Below, piece by piece: positions 9,624-18,440 of a stretch of DNA of 64,000 bases. Position 1 is the first letter of the stretch; each line of letters starts with the position of its first letter. Location of the stretch: assembly GCA_009774175.1 (NCBI GenBank), contig VSNG01000003.1, forward strand, positions 82,368-146,367. Direction: 5' to 3'. A model generated the notes under the pieces. It was not told the origin of the DNA. It ran no database searches and saw only the letters and a program-made list of their open reading frames with translations. A program made the position numbers and the translations under genes. This DNA comes from Lachnospiraceae bacterium (lineage in GTDB: Bacteria > Bacillota > Clostridia > Lachnospirales > Lachnospiraceae).

Positions 9624-9682
9624 GATAGTATAAGTAGAACAGATGGAAACACTACATCTGTAGACGCGAGGAGGTGTCTATT

Positions 9683-12265
9683 ATGAATTTAACAAAATTT
9701 ACGCAGAAATCCATACAGGCGGTGGAACGGTGCGAAAAGCTTGCCTATGAATACGGCAATCAGGAGATTGAAGAAGAACATCTGTTATATAGCCTGCTTA
9801 CAATTGACGACAGCCTGATCTTAAAGCTTGTGGAGAAGATGGAAATACAGAAGGAATATTTTGTAAACCGCGTGGAGCAGGGGCTATCCAAACGTACGAA
9901 AGTGCAGGGCGGTCAGATTTTCGTGGGTCAGGATCTGAACAAGGTGCTGATCAGCGCAGAGGACGAGGCCAAAGCGCTTGGGGACGAGTATGTGTCGGTA
10001 GAACATCTTTTCCTTGCCATGTTAAAGCATCCAAACAGGGAGATCAAGGAGATTTTCCGGGAGTTTGGCATTACCAGAGAGAGGTTTTTGCAGGCTCTTT
10101 CCACGGTAAGAGGAAATCAACGGGTTACTTCTGATAACCCGGAGGCGACCTATGATACGCTGGAAAAGTACGGGCAGGATCTGGTGGAAAAGGCGAGAGA
10201 CCAGAAGCTTGACCCGGTGATCGGCAGAGACACCGAGATTCGCAATGTGATTCGGATTCTTTCAAGAAAGACAAAAAACAATCCTGTCCTGATCGGCGAG
10301 CCGGGCGTGGGTAAGACGGCGGTTGCGGAAGGGCTTGCGCAGCGTATTGTGCGGGGCGATGTGCCGGAAGGCCTTAAGGACAAGAAAATATTTTCACTGG
10401 ATATGGGGGCGTTAGTTGCCGGCGCGAAATACCGGGGCGAGTTTGAGGAGCGTCTCAAGGCGGTGCTTGACGATGTGAAAAACAGCGACGGCCAGATCAT
10501 TCTCTTTATAGACGAGCTGCACACCATTGTGGGTGCGGGCAAGACGGATGGAGCCATGGATGCGGGCAATATGTTAAAGCCCATGCTGGCCAGAGGCGAA
10601 CTGCACTGTATCGGCGCCACGACGCTGGATGAATACCGTCAGTATATTGAGAAGGATGCGGCTCTGGAACGGCGTTTTCAGCCTGTTATGGTGGAGGAGC
10701 CAACGGTGGAGGACACCATCTCGATTCTGCGGGGGTTGAAGGAGCGTTACGAGGTTTACCACGGGGTAAAGATCATGGACAATGCGCTGGTCAGCGCGGC
10801 GGTACTGTCCAACCGCTATATTTCAGACAGATTTCTGCCGGATAAGGCGATTGATTTGGTGGACGAGGCATGCGCGCTGATTAAAACGGAGCTGGATTCC
10901 ATGCCGACGGAGCTGGATGAGCTGCGCCGCAAGGCGATGCAGCTGGAGATCGAGGAGACGGCGCTTAAGAAGGAAGACGACAATTTAAGCAGGGAGCGGC
11001 TTTCCAATTTGCAAAAAGAGCTGGCGGAATTAAAGGAAGAGCTGCAAAATCGTATGGCGCAGTGGGAAAATGAAAAGGCGTCCGTGGAAAAACTGTCGAA
11101 GATCAGAGAAGAAATTGACGAAGTCAACAGTCAGATTCAGATTGCCCAGCGGGACGGTGATTATGAGAAGGCGGCGGAATTAAGCTACGGCAGGCTTCCT
11201 TCCCTGAAACAGCAGCTGGAAATCGAGGAGGAAAAGGTGGGCCGGGAAGAACTGTCGCTGGTGCACCAGAGCGTATCGGATGAGGAAATTGCCAAAATTA
11301 TTTCCCGCTGGACTGGGATTCCGGTTTCCAAGCTGACTGAGAGCGAGCGCAATAAGACGCTGCATCTGGACGAGGAGCTGCACAAGCGCGTGATTGGTCA
11401 GGATGAGGGTGTTACAAAGGTAACAGATGCTATTATTCGTTCGAAGGCAGGGATCAAGGATCCCACCAAGCCTATCGGCTCCTTCCTGTTCCTTGGGCCT
11501 ACAGGCGTAGGTAAGACGGAGTTGGCGAAAGCGCTGGCTGCTGCGCTCTTTGACGATGAAACAAATATGGTCCGTATTGACATGAGTGAGTATATGGAGA
11601 AATATTCTGTCTCCAGACTGATCGGAGCGCCTCCCGGATATGTAGGTTATGAGGAGGGCGGCCAGCTGACGGAGGCAGTGCGTAGAAAACCTTACTCGGT
11701 TGTGCTTTTTGATGAGATTGAAAAGGCGCACCCCGATGTATTCAACGTGCTGCTGCAGGTGCTGGACGACGGCCGGATTACGGATTCTCAGGGCAGAACG
11801 GTAGATTTTAAAAATACGATCCTGATCATGACCTCCAACATCGGCGCGGAGTATCTGCTGGATGGCATTGATGAGGAGGGAGCCATCACAGAGGAAGCGG
11901 AGAAACTGGTTATGGGCGATCTGCGCAGTCACTTCCGGCCTGAATTTTTAAACAGGCTGGATGAGACCATCCTCTTTAAACCGCTGACGAAGAGCAACAT
12001 CGGAGGCATTATTCGATTGATTGTGGATGATTTGAACAGACGGCTTGCAGACCGCGAGCTGTGCATCGAGCTTTCGCCGGAGGCGCGGCAGTTTATCGTA
12101 GAGAACGGGTACGACCCGGTTTATGGAGCAAGGCCGTTGAAACGGTATATTCAGAAGTATGTGGAAACCCTGTCTGCAAAGCTGATCCTTTCCGATCAGG
12201 TGGGAGCAAAGGATACCATTCTGATTACGGTTATGGACGGTGCGCTTACGGCAAGAAAAAAATAG
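9683..12265 (+). CDS. clpB: ClpB disaggregase (AAA+ chaperone)
   Basis: The 860-residue protein has the full ClpB order: N-terminal Clp-N repeats (about 1-145), first AAA+ module with Walker A GEPGVGKTA and Walker B ILFIDELHT, a coiled-coil middle domain (about 405-525, rich in Glu/Lys), a second AAA+ module with GPTGVGKTE and VVLFDEIEKAHPDV, and the C-terminal D2 small domain. ClpB pulls aggregated proteins apart with DnaK and is cytoplasmic. I chose the ATG at 9683 because GAGGAGG lies 8 bases ahead; an in-frame GTG at 9674 sits inside that ribosome-binding site. CIRCE control indicates heat-shock regulation by HrcA. A weak terminator follows. Confidence 0.97.
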   Translation: MNLTKFTQKSIQAVERCEKLAYEYGNQEIEEEHLLYSLLTIDDSLILKLVEKMEIQKEYFVNRVEQGLSKRTKVQGGQIFVGQDLNKVLISAEDEAKALGDEYVSVEHLFLAMLKHPNREIKEIFREFGITRERFLQALSTVRGNQRVTSDNPEATYDTLEKYGQDLVEKARDQKLDPVIGRDTEIRNVIRILSRKTKNNPVLIGEPGVGKTAVAEGLAQRIVRGDVPEGLKDKKIFSLDMGALVAGAKYRGEFEERLKAVLDDVKNSDGQIILFIDELHTIVGAGKTDGAMDAGNMLKPMLARGELHCIGATTLDEYRQYIEKDAALERRFQPVMVEEPTVEDTISILRGLKERYEVYHGVKIMDNALVSAAVLSNRYISDRFLPDKAIDLVDEACALIKTELDSMPTELDELRRKAMQLEIEETALKKEDDNLSRERLSNLQKELAELKEELQNRMAQWENEKASVEKLSKIREEIDEVNSQIQIAQRDGDYEKAAELSYGRLPSLKQQLEIEEEKVGREELSLVHQSVSDEEIAKIISRWTGIPVSKLTESERNKTLHLDEELHKRVIGQDEGVTKVTDAIIRSKAGIKDPTKPIGSFLFLGPTGVGKTELAKALAAALFDDETNMVRIDMSEYMEKYSVSRLIGAPPGYVGYEEGGQLTEAVRRKPYSVVLFDEIEKAHPDVFNVLLQVLDDGRITDSQGRTVDFKNTILIMTSNIGAEYLLDGIDEEGAITEEAEKLVMGDLRSHFRPEFLNRLDETILFKPLTKSNIGGIIRLIVDDLNRRLADRELCIELSPEARQFIVENGYDPVYGARPLKRYIQKYVETLSAKLILSDQVGAKDTILITVMDGALTARKK

Positions 12266-12269
12266 GAAA

Positions 12270-12325
12270 AAAAAGAACAGTCTGGCGTGGAGGAACGAGA
12301 AACAGCACCGGGCTGTTTTTTTGGC
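12270..12325 (+). terminator. probable terminator of clpB
   Basis: AACAGTCTGG and CCGGGCTGTT can pair across a loop of about 20 bases, allowing G-U and one mismatch, and the right arm runs into TTTTTTT. It lies directly after the clpB stop. Confidence 0.65.
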
Positions 12326-12531
12326 TTTAAGTGTGGTATGGTAAAGTAAATGCAGGGAAATTGCCTGCGATTAAAACAGGATTTAGCAGAAAAAGGACAG
12401 AAAAAAGTTGAAATGAAGAAAAAACTGTGGACAAGTCTGCACTTTTGGAAAAGACTAAATCAGGATTTAGTGCACGCGTGTCAGAAACAGGAAATAATAT
12501 CCGAAGACAAGAGGAAAGGGAGGAAGAATAA

Positions 12532-13659
12532 ATGAGGTATCCGGCATTTTTACGGGAAAAGGGGACGATTGGATTTGTTGCGCCTTCTTTCGGGTGCGCC
12601 ATAGAACCATATAAGAGCGGTTTTTTAAACGCCCAGCGAAGATGGCGGGAGCAGGGGTATCAGTTACAGCTTGGGCCGAATTGTTATGCGGGCGAAGGCG
12701 TGGGAATCAGCAGTACGCCAAAGAAATGCGGGGAGGAGCTGACAGACGCTTACTGTGATAAAAATAACGACTGTCTCATTTCCTGCGGCGGCGGCGAGCT
12801 GATGTGTGAGATATTGGATTATGTGGATTTTGAACGGATTGGCAGAGCGGATCCCAAGTGGTATCTGGGATATTCGGATAATACGAATTTTACCTTTCTT
12901 CTGACTACGCTGAGTGACACGGCGTCTCTCTACGGTCCCTGTGCGGCTGCCTTTGGTATGGAACCGTTACACCCGTCATTAAATGACGCGATGTCGCTTT
13001 TGCGCGGAGAGAAGCTTATCATGCGTGGATATGACAGATGGGAGCGGGAGTCTCAGAAGGATGAGGAAAATCCGCTGGCGCCCTATAATCTTACTGAAAC
13101 GTCTGTTATCAAATATTATCTGCCGGATGGAAGGACTAATGTGGAGAGCCTGCGTATGGCGGCCGGGCAGTGCGACGGCCGGGCCGGGGCGGGAGAAATG
13201 CGAATGGACACGGACGGCGGCGGGAAGGCGGAAATTGCTTTTTCAGGCCGGCTTCTCGGCGGCTGTATGGATTGTCTGATTACACTGCTGGGGACGAAGT
13301 ATGATAAAACGGCTGCGTTTGCACAGCGCTACAAAGAAGACGGGATTATCTGGTTTCTGGAGGCCTGCGATCTGAACCTGATGAGCATCCGCCGCGCCAT
13401 GTGGCAGATGGAGCACGCGGGATGGTTTCAGCACTGTAAAGGCTTTTTGATCGGGAGGCCGCGCCTTGGTATGGACGCGCAGGAGTTTGGGATTGATCAT
13501 TATCAGGCGGTCTGCGAAATGCTGTATTCCTATCATGTGCCTGTTCTGATGGATCTGGATATCGGCCATCTGCCGCCGGCCATGCCCTTAGTCTGCGGCA
13601 GTATGGCGCGGGTGGTCAGCGATGGAGAGACATACCGCGTGGAGATGGAAATGAATTGA
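12532..13659 (+). CDS. LD-carboxypeptidase family protein (peptidase S66, MccF-like)
   Basis: The 375-residue protein fits the S66 serine peptidase family. The nucleophile is probably Ser115 in GYSDNT, and the Glu and His of the triad are likely in WFLEACDLN and DIGHLPPAMPL. S66 enzymes remove the terminal D-Ala from muropeptide tetrapeptides during cell-wall recycling, or hydrolyse peptide-nucleotide antibiotics in the MccF branch. The N-terminus (AFLREKGTIGFVAPSFGC) has no export signal, so a cytoplasmic enzyme is likely. An insertion around residues 195-225 rich in Gly/Ala/Arg is somewhat unusual. AGGGAGGAAG precedes the ATG. Which of the two activities applies cannot be decided from sequence alone. 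Confidence 0.88.
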   Translation: MRYPAFLREKGTIGFVAPSFGCAIEPYKSGFLNAQRRWREQGYQLQLGPNCYAGEGVGISSTPKKCGEELTDAYCDKNNDCLISCGGGELMCEILDYVDFERIGRADPKWYLGYSDNTNFTFLLTTLSDTASLYGPCAAAFGMEPLHPSLNDAMSLLRGEKLIMRGYDRWERESQKDEENPLAPYNLTETSVIKYYLPDGRTNVESLRMAAGQCDGRAGAGEMRMDTDGGGKAEIAFSGRLLGGCMDCLITLLGTKYDKTAAFAQRYKEDGIIWFLEACDLNLMSIRRAMWQMEHAGWFQHCKGFLIGRPRLGMDAQEFGIDHYQAVCEMLYSYHVPVLMDLDIGHLPPAMPLVCGSMARVVSDGETYRVEMEMN

Positions 13660-13687
13660 GAGAACGACCAAAAAGGAGGGATATCAT

Positions 13688-13858
13688 ATGCCGAAAGATC
13701 CGATAATGTTACTGAGTTATGTAAACTTAAAGCTGCGGGATTTTTACACAAATCTGGATCAGCTCTGTGAGGAGCTTGATGCGGATCGTGCAGAGATTGT
13801 CGAAAAGCTGGCAAGTATTGATTATCATTATGATGAGGAGAAAAATCAGTTTGTCTGA
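13688..13858 (+). CDS. DUF4250 small protein
   Basis: A 56-residue reading frame (MPKDPIMLLSYVNLKLRDFY at its start, DYHYDEEKNQFV at its end) matches the DUF4250 family, short proteins found in Firmicutes and other anaerobes. Their function is unknown. AAGGAGGG lies at 13673-13680. The stop overlaps the probable TTG start of the next gene, so translation is probably coupled. The size and the conserved ends argue for a complete, real gene. Confidence 0.85.
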   Translation: MPKDPIMLLSYVNLKLRDFYTNLDQLCEELDADRAEIVEKLASIDYHYDEEKNQFV

Positions 13859-15593
13859 AAAAATAAAAATTGCGATTGTTATTGATGACGAAAAATCGAA
13901 TGCGGATAAAAAGGACGGCGTTGCGCCTTCCCTAATTCTGACACAGGATGCATCTGTGACACTTATGCCGGTTTTGCTCAAAAATCATCTCATGACAGGC
14001 AGCTTTTGTGGTCAGAGAGGGGACTGCGGGCGGTGTATCGTGCAGTTTACAGAGGGCGCGCCGCTTCCCACAGGACTGGAAAGGGCCCGGCTTACGCCAA
14101 AAGAACTGCGGCAGGGATATCGGCTGGCCTGCGTGACGCGGCCAAGGATGGACTGTACCATTAAAATTGCAGGCGGAAATGATGTGGAGACGCCGATTGT
14201 GACGGAATTGAACCTGCCGTCGGAAAATATTGACTTAAGTAGTCATAAAATTTTACAATCGCGAAATCAAAAATCGGATGCTATGAAATTTTCCGAAAAG
14301 CGCGGAGAGGACTCAATAAAAAACAACTGCTATATTATTGCGGTGGATTTGGGAACGACCACTGTTGCCATGCAGATGCGGGATATGGTGACGGGAGAGA
14401 TTGTGGATACCTACTGTGAGAATAATCCGCAGAGATGTTATGGCACGGATGTGCTGTCGCGGATAGAGGCATCCTGTAACGGCGCCGGAGAGGAGCTGCG
14501 GGAGCTGATCTGTGAATCTCTGGCACGGGGGCTTAAGCAGTTTGCCGGGCGTTTGAGAAAACGGCAAATTGCCGGTATGTGTATTGCGGGCAATACTACC
14601 ATGGAACATCTGCTTCTTGGCTATGATGTAAAAGGCCTGGGTGTGGCGCCTTTTGTGCCGGTGGAGAAGGGACTGCAAAAAATTTCTCTGGCGGCCCTCT
14701 TTTCTGACAGAATAACGTTTGTCGGGGAATTTCCCGTCTATATTGCGCCCTGTATCAGCGCTTTTGTGGGAGGCGATATAGTAGCCGGACTCTATGCGCT
14801 GCATATGCTTCCGATCTTTGGGGGGCAGGAGACGGCAGGGGAAAGAACGGCGGAGGACGCAGAGGGAACGGGACGGAAAAGAACGGTGGAGGACGCAGAG
14901 GGAACGGGACGGGAAAGAACGGCGGAGGACGCAGAGGGAGCGGGACAGAACGAAACGCTCGTCAGGCTTCTGATTGATCTGGGTACAAACGGCGAGATGG
15001 CAATTACGGACGGCAGGCGTATGATTGTCACCGCTACGGCCGCCGGGCCGGCCTTTGAGGGAAACGGCGATCTTATCGGTACGGACAGAATTGCGTTTAC
15101 GGCGTCCCTTTTGCGTCAGGGAGCGCTGGACGAGACGGGACTTTTGGAAGAGCCTTACTTTGAGACGGGTGTGCGCATGGCGAAAAACGAGTGTTATTTC
15201 AGACAGGAGGACATTCGCGCCCTGCAAATGGCGAAGGCGGCCATTCGTGCGGGTGTGGAGATTTTATGGGAAGAAATGGGATGTCCCGAAGTGGAGCGGA
15301 TTTATCTGGCGGGCGGCTTTGGTTACTATCTGGATGTGGAGGCGGCTTTTGCCATTGGTCTTTTACCTTCTGATATGCGGGGGAAAGTGCAGGCGGTAGG
15401 GAATACGTCTCTTGCCGGGGCGTTTGCGCTGGGGCGCGATCTTTGCATGGGCAGCGTGAATGGAGAGGCGGCGGGAAAGACGGCAGTTTCTGATGTGAAT
15501 ATGGCGGCGTATGGGATCGAGAGCATTAATCTGGCTGAAAGAGACGGGTTCGAGAAACTATATTTAAGGTATATGAATCTGGAGGAGAATTAG
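13851..15593 (+). CDS. ferredoxin/ASKHA corrinoid-activation-type protein (RACo-like, DUF4445)
   Basis: The protein of about 580 residues has an N-terminal 2Fe-2S ferredoxin module (cysteines in GSFCGQRGDCGRC plus a later LACVTRP) and a long ASKHA-fold ATPase module (VDLGTTTVAMQM, IAGNTTMEHLL, LIDLGTNGEMA, IYLAGGFGYYLDVEAA). This is the layout of RACo-type reductive activators, which reactivate corrinoid proteins of methyltransferase systems at the expense of ATP. No corrinoid protein or methyltransferase gene is in the window, so it may act on a partner encoded elsewhere. I prefer the TTG start at 13851, which has GAGGAG upstream and overlaps the DUF4250 stop; an ATG at 13833 is the alternative. 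A three-copy 12-residue repeat is inserted in the ASKHA module. Confidence 0.85.
   Translation: MSEKIKIAIVIDDEKSNADKKDGVAPSLILTQDASVTLMPVLLKNHLMTGSFCGQRGDCGRCIVQFTEGAPLPTGLERARLTPKELRQGYRLACVTRPRMDCTIKIAGGNDVETPIVTELNLPSENIDLSSHKILQSRNQKSDAMKFSEKRGEDSIKNNCYIIAVDLGTTTVAMQMRDMVTGEIVDTYCENNPQRCYGTDVLSRIEASCNGAGEELRELICESLARGLKQFAGRLRKRQIAGMCIAGNTTMEHLLLGYDVKGLGVAPFVPVEKGLQKISLAALFSDRITFVGEFPVYIAPCISAFVGGDIVAGLYALHMLPIFGGQETAGERTAEDAEGTGRKRTVEDAEGTGRERTAEDAEGAGQNETLVRLLIDLGTNGEMAITDGRRMIVTATAAGPAFEGNGDLIGTDRIAFTASLLRQGALDETGLLEEPYFETGVRMAKNECYFRQEDIRALQMAKAAIRAGVEILWEEMGCPEVERIYLAGGFGYYLDVEAAFAIGLLPSDMRGKVQAVGNTSLAGAFALGRDLCMGSVNGEAAGKTAVSDVNMAAYGIESINLAERDGFEKLYLRYMNLEEN
14839..14946 (+). repeat. 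36-bp tandem repeat, three copies, within the RACo-like gene
   Basis: Three consecutive 36-base units encode GERTAEDAEGTG, RKRTVEDAEGTG and RERTAEDAEGAG. The unit length keeps the frame, so copy number can vary without breaking the protein. The repeat forms a charged loop just before the phosphate-binding strand LIDLGTNGEMA. Confidence 0.85.
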
Positions 15594-15622
15594 AGAAAAA
15601 TTGCAGAAACAAAATTTTTATT

Positions 15623-15661
15623 TTAAGGTTCCGTTAAGGTAGAACCGCATTTTCTTTAAGG
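15623..15661 (+). promoter_or_regulatory. three phased TTAAGG boxes, probable response-regulator site
   Basis: TTAAGG occurs at 15623, 15634 and 15656, that is at 11- and 22-base spacing, on one face of the helix. Direct repeats with 11-base periodicity are typical of OmpR/PhoB-type regulators, and such a regulator is encoded in the operon immediately downstream. Autoregulation by that protein is inference. Confidence 0.5.
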
Positions 15662-15745
15662 AGGGGGTGCTATTCTGTTATCGTAAAAGAAAAACACATA
15701 CCCGTAACAATTATTTGGCGGATGCAGATAAGGAGGAAATGTGAT

Positions 15746-16531
15746 ATGTGGACCAGAGCGGAGCTGAAAGAACGGGCGAAGGCAGCACTGCACAGAAATT
15801 ACTGGAAGATTGTGCTGGTGTCTTCGATCCTTTTACTGTTAGGGTGCGGATCGGGAGGATATTTCTTCCAGAAGACGCCTCATAATGCAGAGGAGCAGAT
15901 TGAGGCGGAGGACACCGGCATACAGGCGGAAATGGAAGAAGCCGGGGTGCCTGACAGAGAAATAGTTGACGGTCAGATTGAAACCTTCGACAGAATAGTA
16001 GTGATTGTTATTTTTACTATTATTTTCCTGTTTTTCTTTGTGGTGATTCTGGCGGCTGACATTTTTCTGATCAATCCCCTGGATGTGGGCGGCAAACGCT
16101 TTATGACGAAGAGTGTGGAAAATGTGGCGCAGGTGAAGGAGATCGCCTACGGGTTTGACCATTCCTATAAAAATGTGGTCAAGGTATTGTTTTACAGAGA
16201 TCTTTATGTGATCCTTTGGGCATTACTGCTTATCATACCGGGAATTGTAAAGATGTATCAGTATTACATGGTTCCCTATATTCTGACGGATAACCCGGAT
16301 ATGGAGTACAGAGCGGCCCTTGACAAGAGCCGGGAGATGATGGAAGGGAATAAGTGGAAAACATTTGTGCTGGGACTTTCCTTTATTCTGTGGGATTTTT
16401 TGGGCGCGCTTACCTTTGGCATCGTGGAGGTGTTTTATGTACAGCCGTACCGGCATCTGACGTTTGCAGCGCTGTACCGCGAATTAAGGGACACGGCTGC
16501 TATTAATTCGGAGGACAGATATGGCATATAG
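15746..16531 (+). CDS. DUF975 family membrane protein
   Basis: The 261-residue protein starts MWTRAELKERAKAALHRNYWK, the usual opening of DUF975 proteins, and has four or so hydrophobic stretches (about 18-38, 95-125, 160-185 and 205-240). An acidic loop rich in Glu lies between the first two. The start has AGGAGG at 15731-15736. DUF975 proteins are multi-pass membrane proteins of unknown function. The last 11 bases overlap the response-regulator gene, so the three genes 15746-18380 form one operon, suggesting that the membrane protein is linked to the signal sensed by the two-component system. Confidence 0.85.
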   Translation: MWTRAELKERAKAALHRNYWKIVLVSSILLLLGCGSGGYFFQKTPHNAEEQIEAEDTGIQAEMEEAGVPDREIVDGQIETFDRIVVIVIFTIIFLFFFVVILAADIFLINPLDVGGKRFMTKSVENVAQVKEIAYGFDHSYKNVVKVLFYRDLYVILWALLLIIPGIVKMYQYYMVPYILTDNPDMEYRAALDKSREMMEGNKWKTFVLGLSFILWDFLGALTFGIVEVFYVQPYRHLTFAALYRELRDTAAINSEDRYGI

Positions 16532-17216
16532 AATATTGATAGCGGACGACGAGGCGGAAATCAGGGATGTGCTTCGCCTCTATCTGGAAAAAGAAGGATA
16601 CGAAGTGATAGAGGCGGCGGATGGGCTGGAAGCAGTCAGACTGATCAGGCAGGGCGGTATGGACCTGGCGATTCTGGATATCATGATGCCGGGATTAGAT
16701 GGATATCGTGTGTTACGAAATATCAGAGAGACGAGTAATCTTCCGGTGATTATGCTTTCGGCAAAGGGAAGCGATTCGGATAAAATTCTGGGACTGGATC
16801 TGGGAGCGGATGATTATATTACAAAACCTTTTGTGCCGCTGGAGGCGGTGGCACGGGTAAAATCCAATTTAAGGAGATTTTATGCGCTGGGAAGCGGGGA
16901 AGACAGGGGATCGAAGGATATAACGCTTCGGGCGGGCGATCTGCGTCTGGAAACAGATTCCTGCCTGCTTTACCGGGGCGAAGAGAAAATAGAGCTGACG
17001 TCGGTGGAGTTTCGGATCATGAAGCTGTTTATGGAAAATCCCGGCAAGGTGTTTACCAGGCAGCAGATTTTTGAGGCCGGATGGGAAGAAAGCTATATGG
17101 TTTCCGACAACAGCGTGATGGTATGTATCTCAAAACTCCGGACTAAATTAAACCATGGCGGCAGGGAATATATCAGCACAATCAGAGGTCTGGGATACCG
17201 CATGGAAAAAGAGTGA
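16521..17216 (+). CDS. OmpR-family response regulator
   Basis: The 231-residue protein has an N-terminal receiver domain (acidic pocket in LIADDEAE, phosphoacceptor Asp53 in LAILDIMMPG, conserved Thr/Ser in VIMLSAKG, Lys in YITKPF) and a C-terminal winged-helix DNA-binding domain (ELTSVEFRIMKLFMENPG, then VSDNSVMVCISKLRTKL and YISTIRGLGYRM). It resembles the VanR/WalR subgroup. It overlaps the DUF975 gene and lies 12 bases before the kinase gene. The phased TTAAGG boxes ahead of the operon are its most likely target. Confidence 0.95.
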   Translation: MAYRILIADDEAEIRDVLRLYLEKEGYEVIEAADGLEAVRLIRQGGMDLAILDIMMPGLDGYRVLRNIRETSNLPVIMLSAKGSDSDKILGLDLGADDYITKPFVPLEAVARVKSNLRRFYALGSGEDRGSKDITLRAGDLRLETDSCLLYRGEEKIELTSVEFRIMKLFMENPGKVFTRQQIFEAGWEESYMVSDNSVMVCISKLRTKLNHGGREYISTIRGLGYRMEKE

Positions 17217-17228
17217 GGCAAAAGAGGA

Positions 17229-18380
17229 ATGAAAAGGACCGTAAAGTGGTATTTAATTCAGCGATTTTTAATTGTTCTTTTTTTTGTCTATTGGGGCGGG
17301 GTATTGATTGATCTGTTTTACCGTATGGCGCTGAATCCGGCGGTTCTCATATTTTTGGAATCGCAGCAGATAGAGATTACCGGGAACAGTGATGTTTTTG
17401 CATGGTTATTACAGGTGTTGTTTTATGTTTTGGCAGGATTTCTGCCGCCGGGCATTCGGGACTGGGTACAGGGTAAGATTAACGCAGCCATGGGGAGCAG
17501 CATGCGCATTGAGGTTACTTCTCCCCTCTACAGCGGTGTGTGGGGCGTGCTGCTTCGGATTTTGATTATAGGGGGAATCCTCGGGCTTATGATTGTCAGG
17601 CTGCTTCCTTATGGGCTGGGAGCGTTTTACTATTCCCGGGTTGTGACGAAACAGTTCGACATTCTGCTTGCGGAGGAAAAGGAAGAGAAGAAGGCGGCGG
17701 ATAAAAAGAGAAATTTGCTGCTGTCGGATATTGCGCATGACATAAAGACGCCGCTTACAACGATATGCGGGTACAGCAAGGCTCTTACCGAGGGAATCGC
17801 GCAGGAGGATAAAAGGCAGGTTTATCTCGAGATGATTTATGCCAAGGCAATGCGGATGGACGAGCTGATTACCCTGTTATTTGAATATGTAAAGCTGGAT
17901 AGCGAAGGGTTTGTTCTGCATAAGCGGCAGGAAGATTTTGCGGAGCTTGTACGGGAAATGACGGCGCTTCTCTATACGGAGTTTGAGGAAAAAAGGATGC
18001 TTCTTGTGACGGAAATCGCAGAGGAGAGGATGCTCCTTGCCATGGACAGGCTGCAGCTTGGCAGGGCTGTCACCAATCTGCTCACCAACGCGCTGCGCTA
18101 CGGCAGGGAGGGCGGACGAGTTCTGGTGCGCCTGACGGATTATGAGCTTACGGTGGCGGACGAGGGGGAACCTGTTGATCCCGCCTTTGCGGCGCATATT
18201 TTCGAGCCCTTTGCCAGAGGAGATAAGGCCCGGACTTCTCAGGGAGGCAGCGGGCTTGGGCTTGGCATTGCCAGAAAAATAGTGGAAATGCACGGCGGAA
18301 GCCTTTCTTTAAATCTGAATGCGGAGGGAGGCTATACGAAAGCTTTTCAGATCAGTTTTATTGATCATGAGGGAGACTGA
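17229..18380 (+). CDS. membrane sensor histidine kinase
   Basis: The 383-residue protein has two transmembrane regions (about 10-35 and 108-135) flanking an extracytoplasmic loop of about 70 residues that also contains a hydrophobic stretch. A HisKA dimerisation domain follows, with the phosphoacceptor His170 in LSDIAHDIKTPLTTI, and then a HATPase domain (N-box NLLTNALRYG, G1 VADEGEPV, G2 GGSGLGLGIARKIVEMHGG). It pairs with the adjacent response regulator. The short sensor loop suggests that it detects a membrane or envelope signal, perhaps together with the DUF975 protein. It resembles VanS-type kinases in layout, but no resistance genes follow. Confidence 0.93.
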   Translation: MKRTVKWYLIQRFLIVLFFVYWGGVLIDLFYRMALNPAVLIFLESQQIEITGNSDVFAWLLQVLFYVLAGFLPPGIRDWVQGKINAAMGSSMRIEVTSPLYSGVWGVLLRILIIGGILGLMIVRLLPYGLGAFYYSRVVTKQFDILLAEEKEEKKAADKKRNLLLSDIAHDIKTPLTTICGYSKALTEGIAQEDKRQVYLEMIYAKAMRMDELITLLFEYVKLDSEGFVLHKRQEDFAELVREMTALLYTEFEEKRMLLVTEIAEERMLLAMDRLQLGRAVTNLLTNALRYGREGGRVLVRLTDYELTVADEGEPVDPAFAAHIFEPFARGDKARTSQGGSGLGLGIARKIVEMHGGSLSLNLNAEGGYTKAFQISFIDHEGD

Positions 18381-18440
18381 ATTTGCCGGCGGACGGCGGC
18401 ATATACATGTTAGAGAAAAGGTAATTTCGGGTGTCCGCCT

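Noticed and set aside
12350..12535. Lys-rich 61-codon open frame between clpB and the LD-carboxypeptidase
   Set aside because: Low-complexity AT-rich sequence without ribosome-binding site or family features; probably leader sequence of the next gene.
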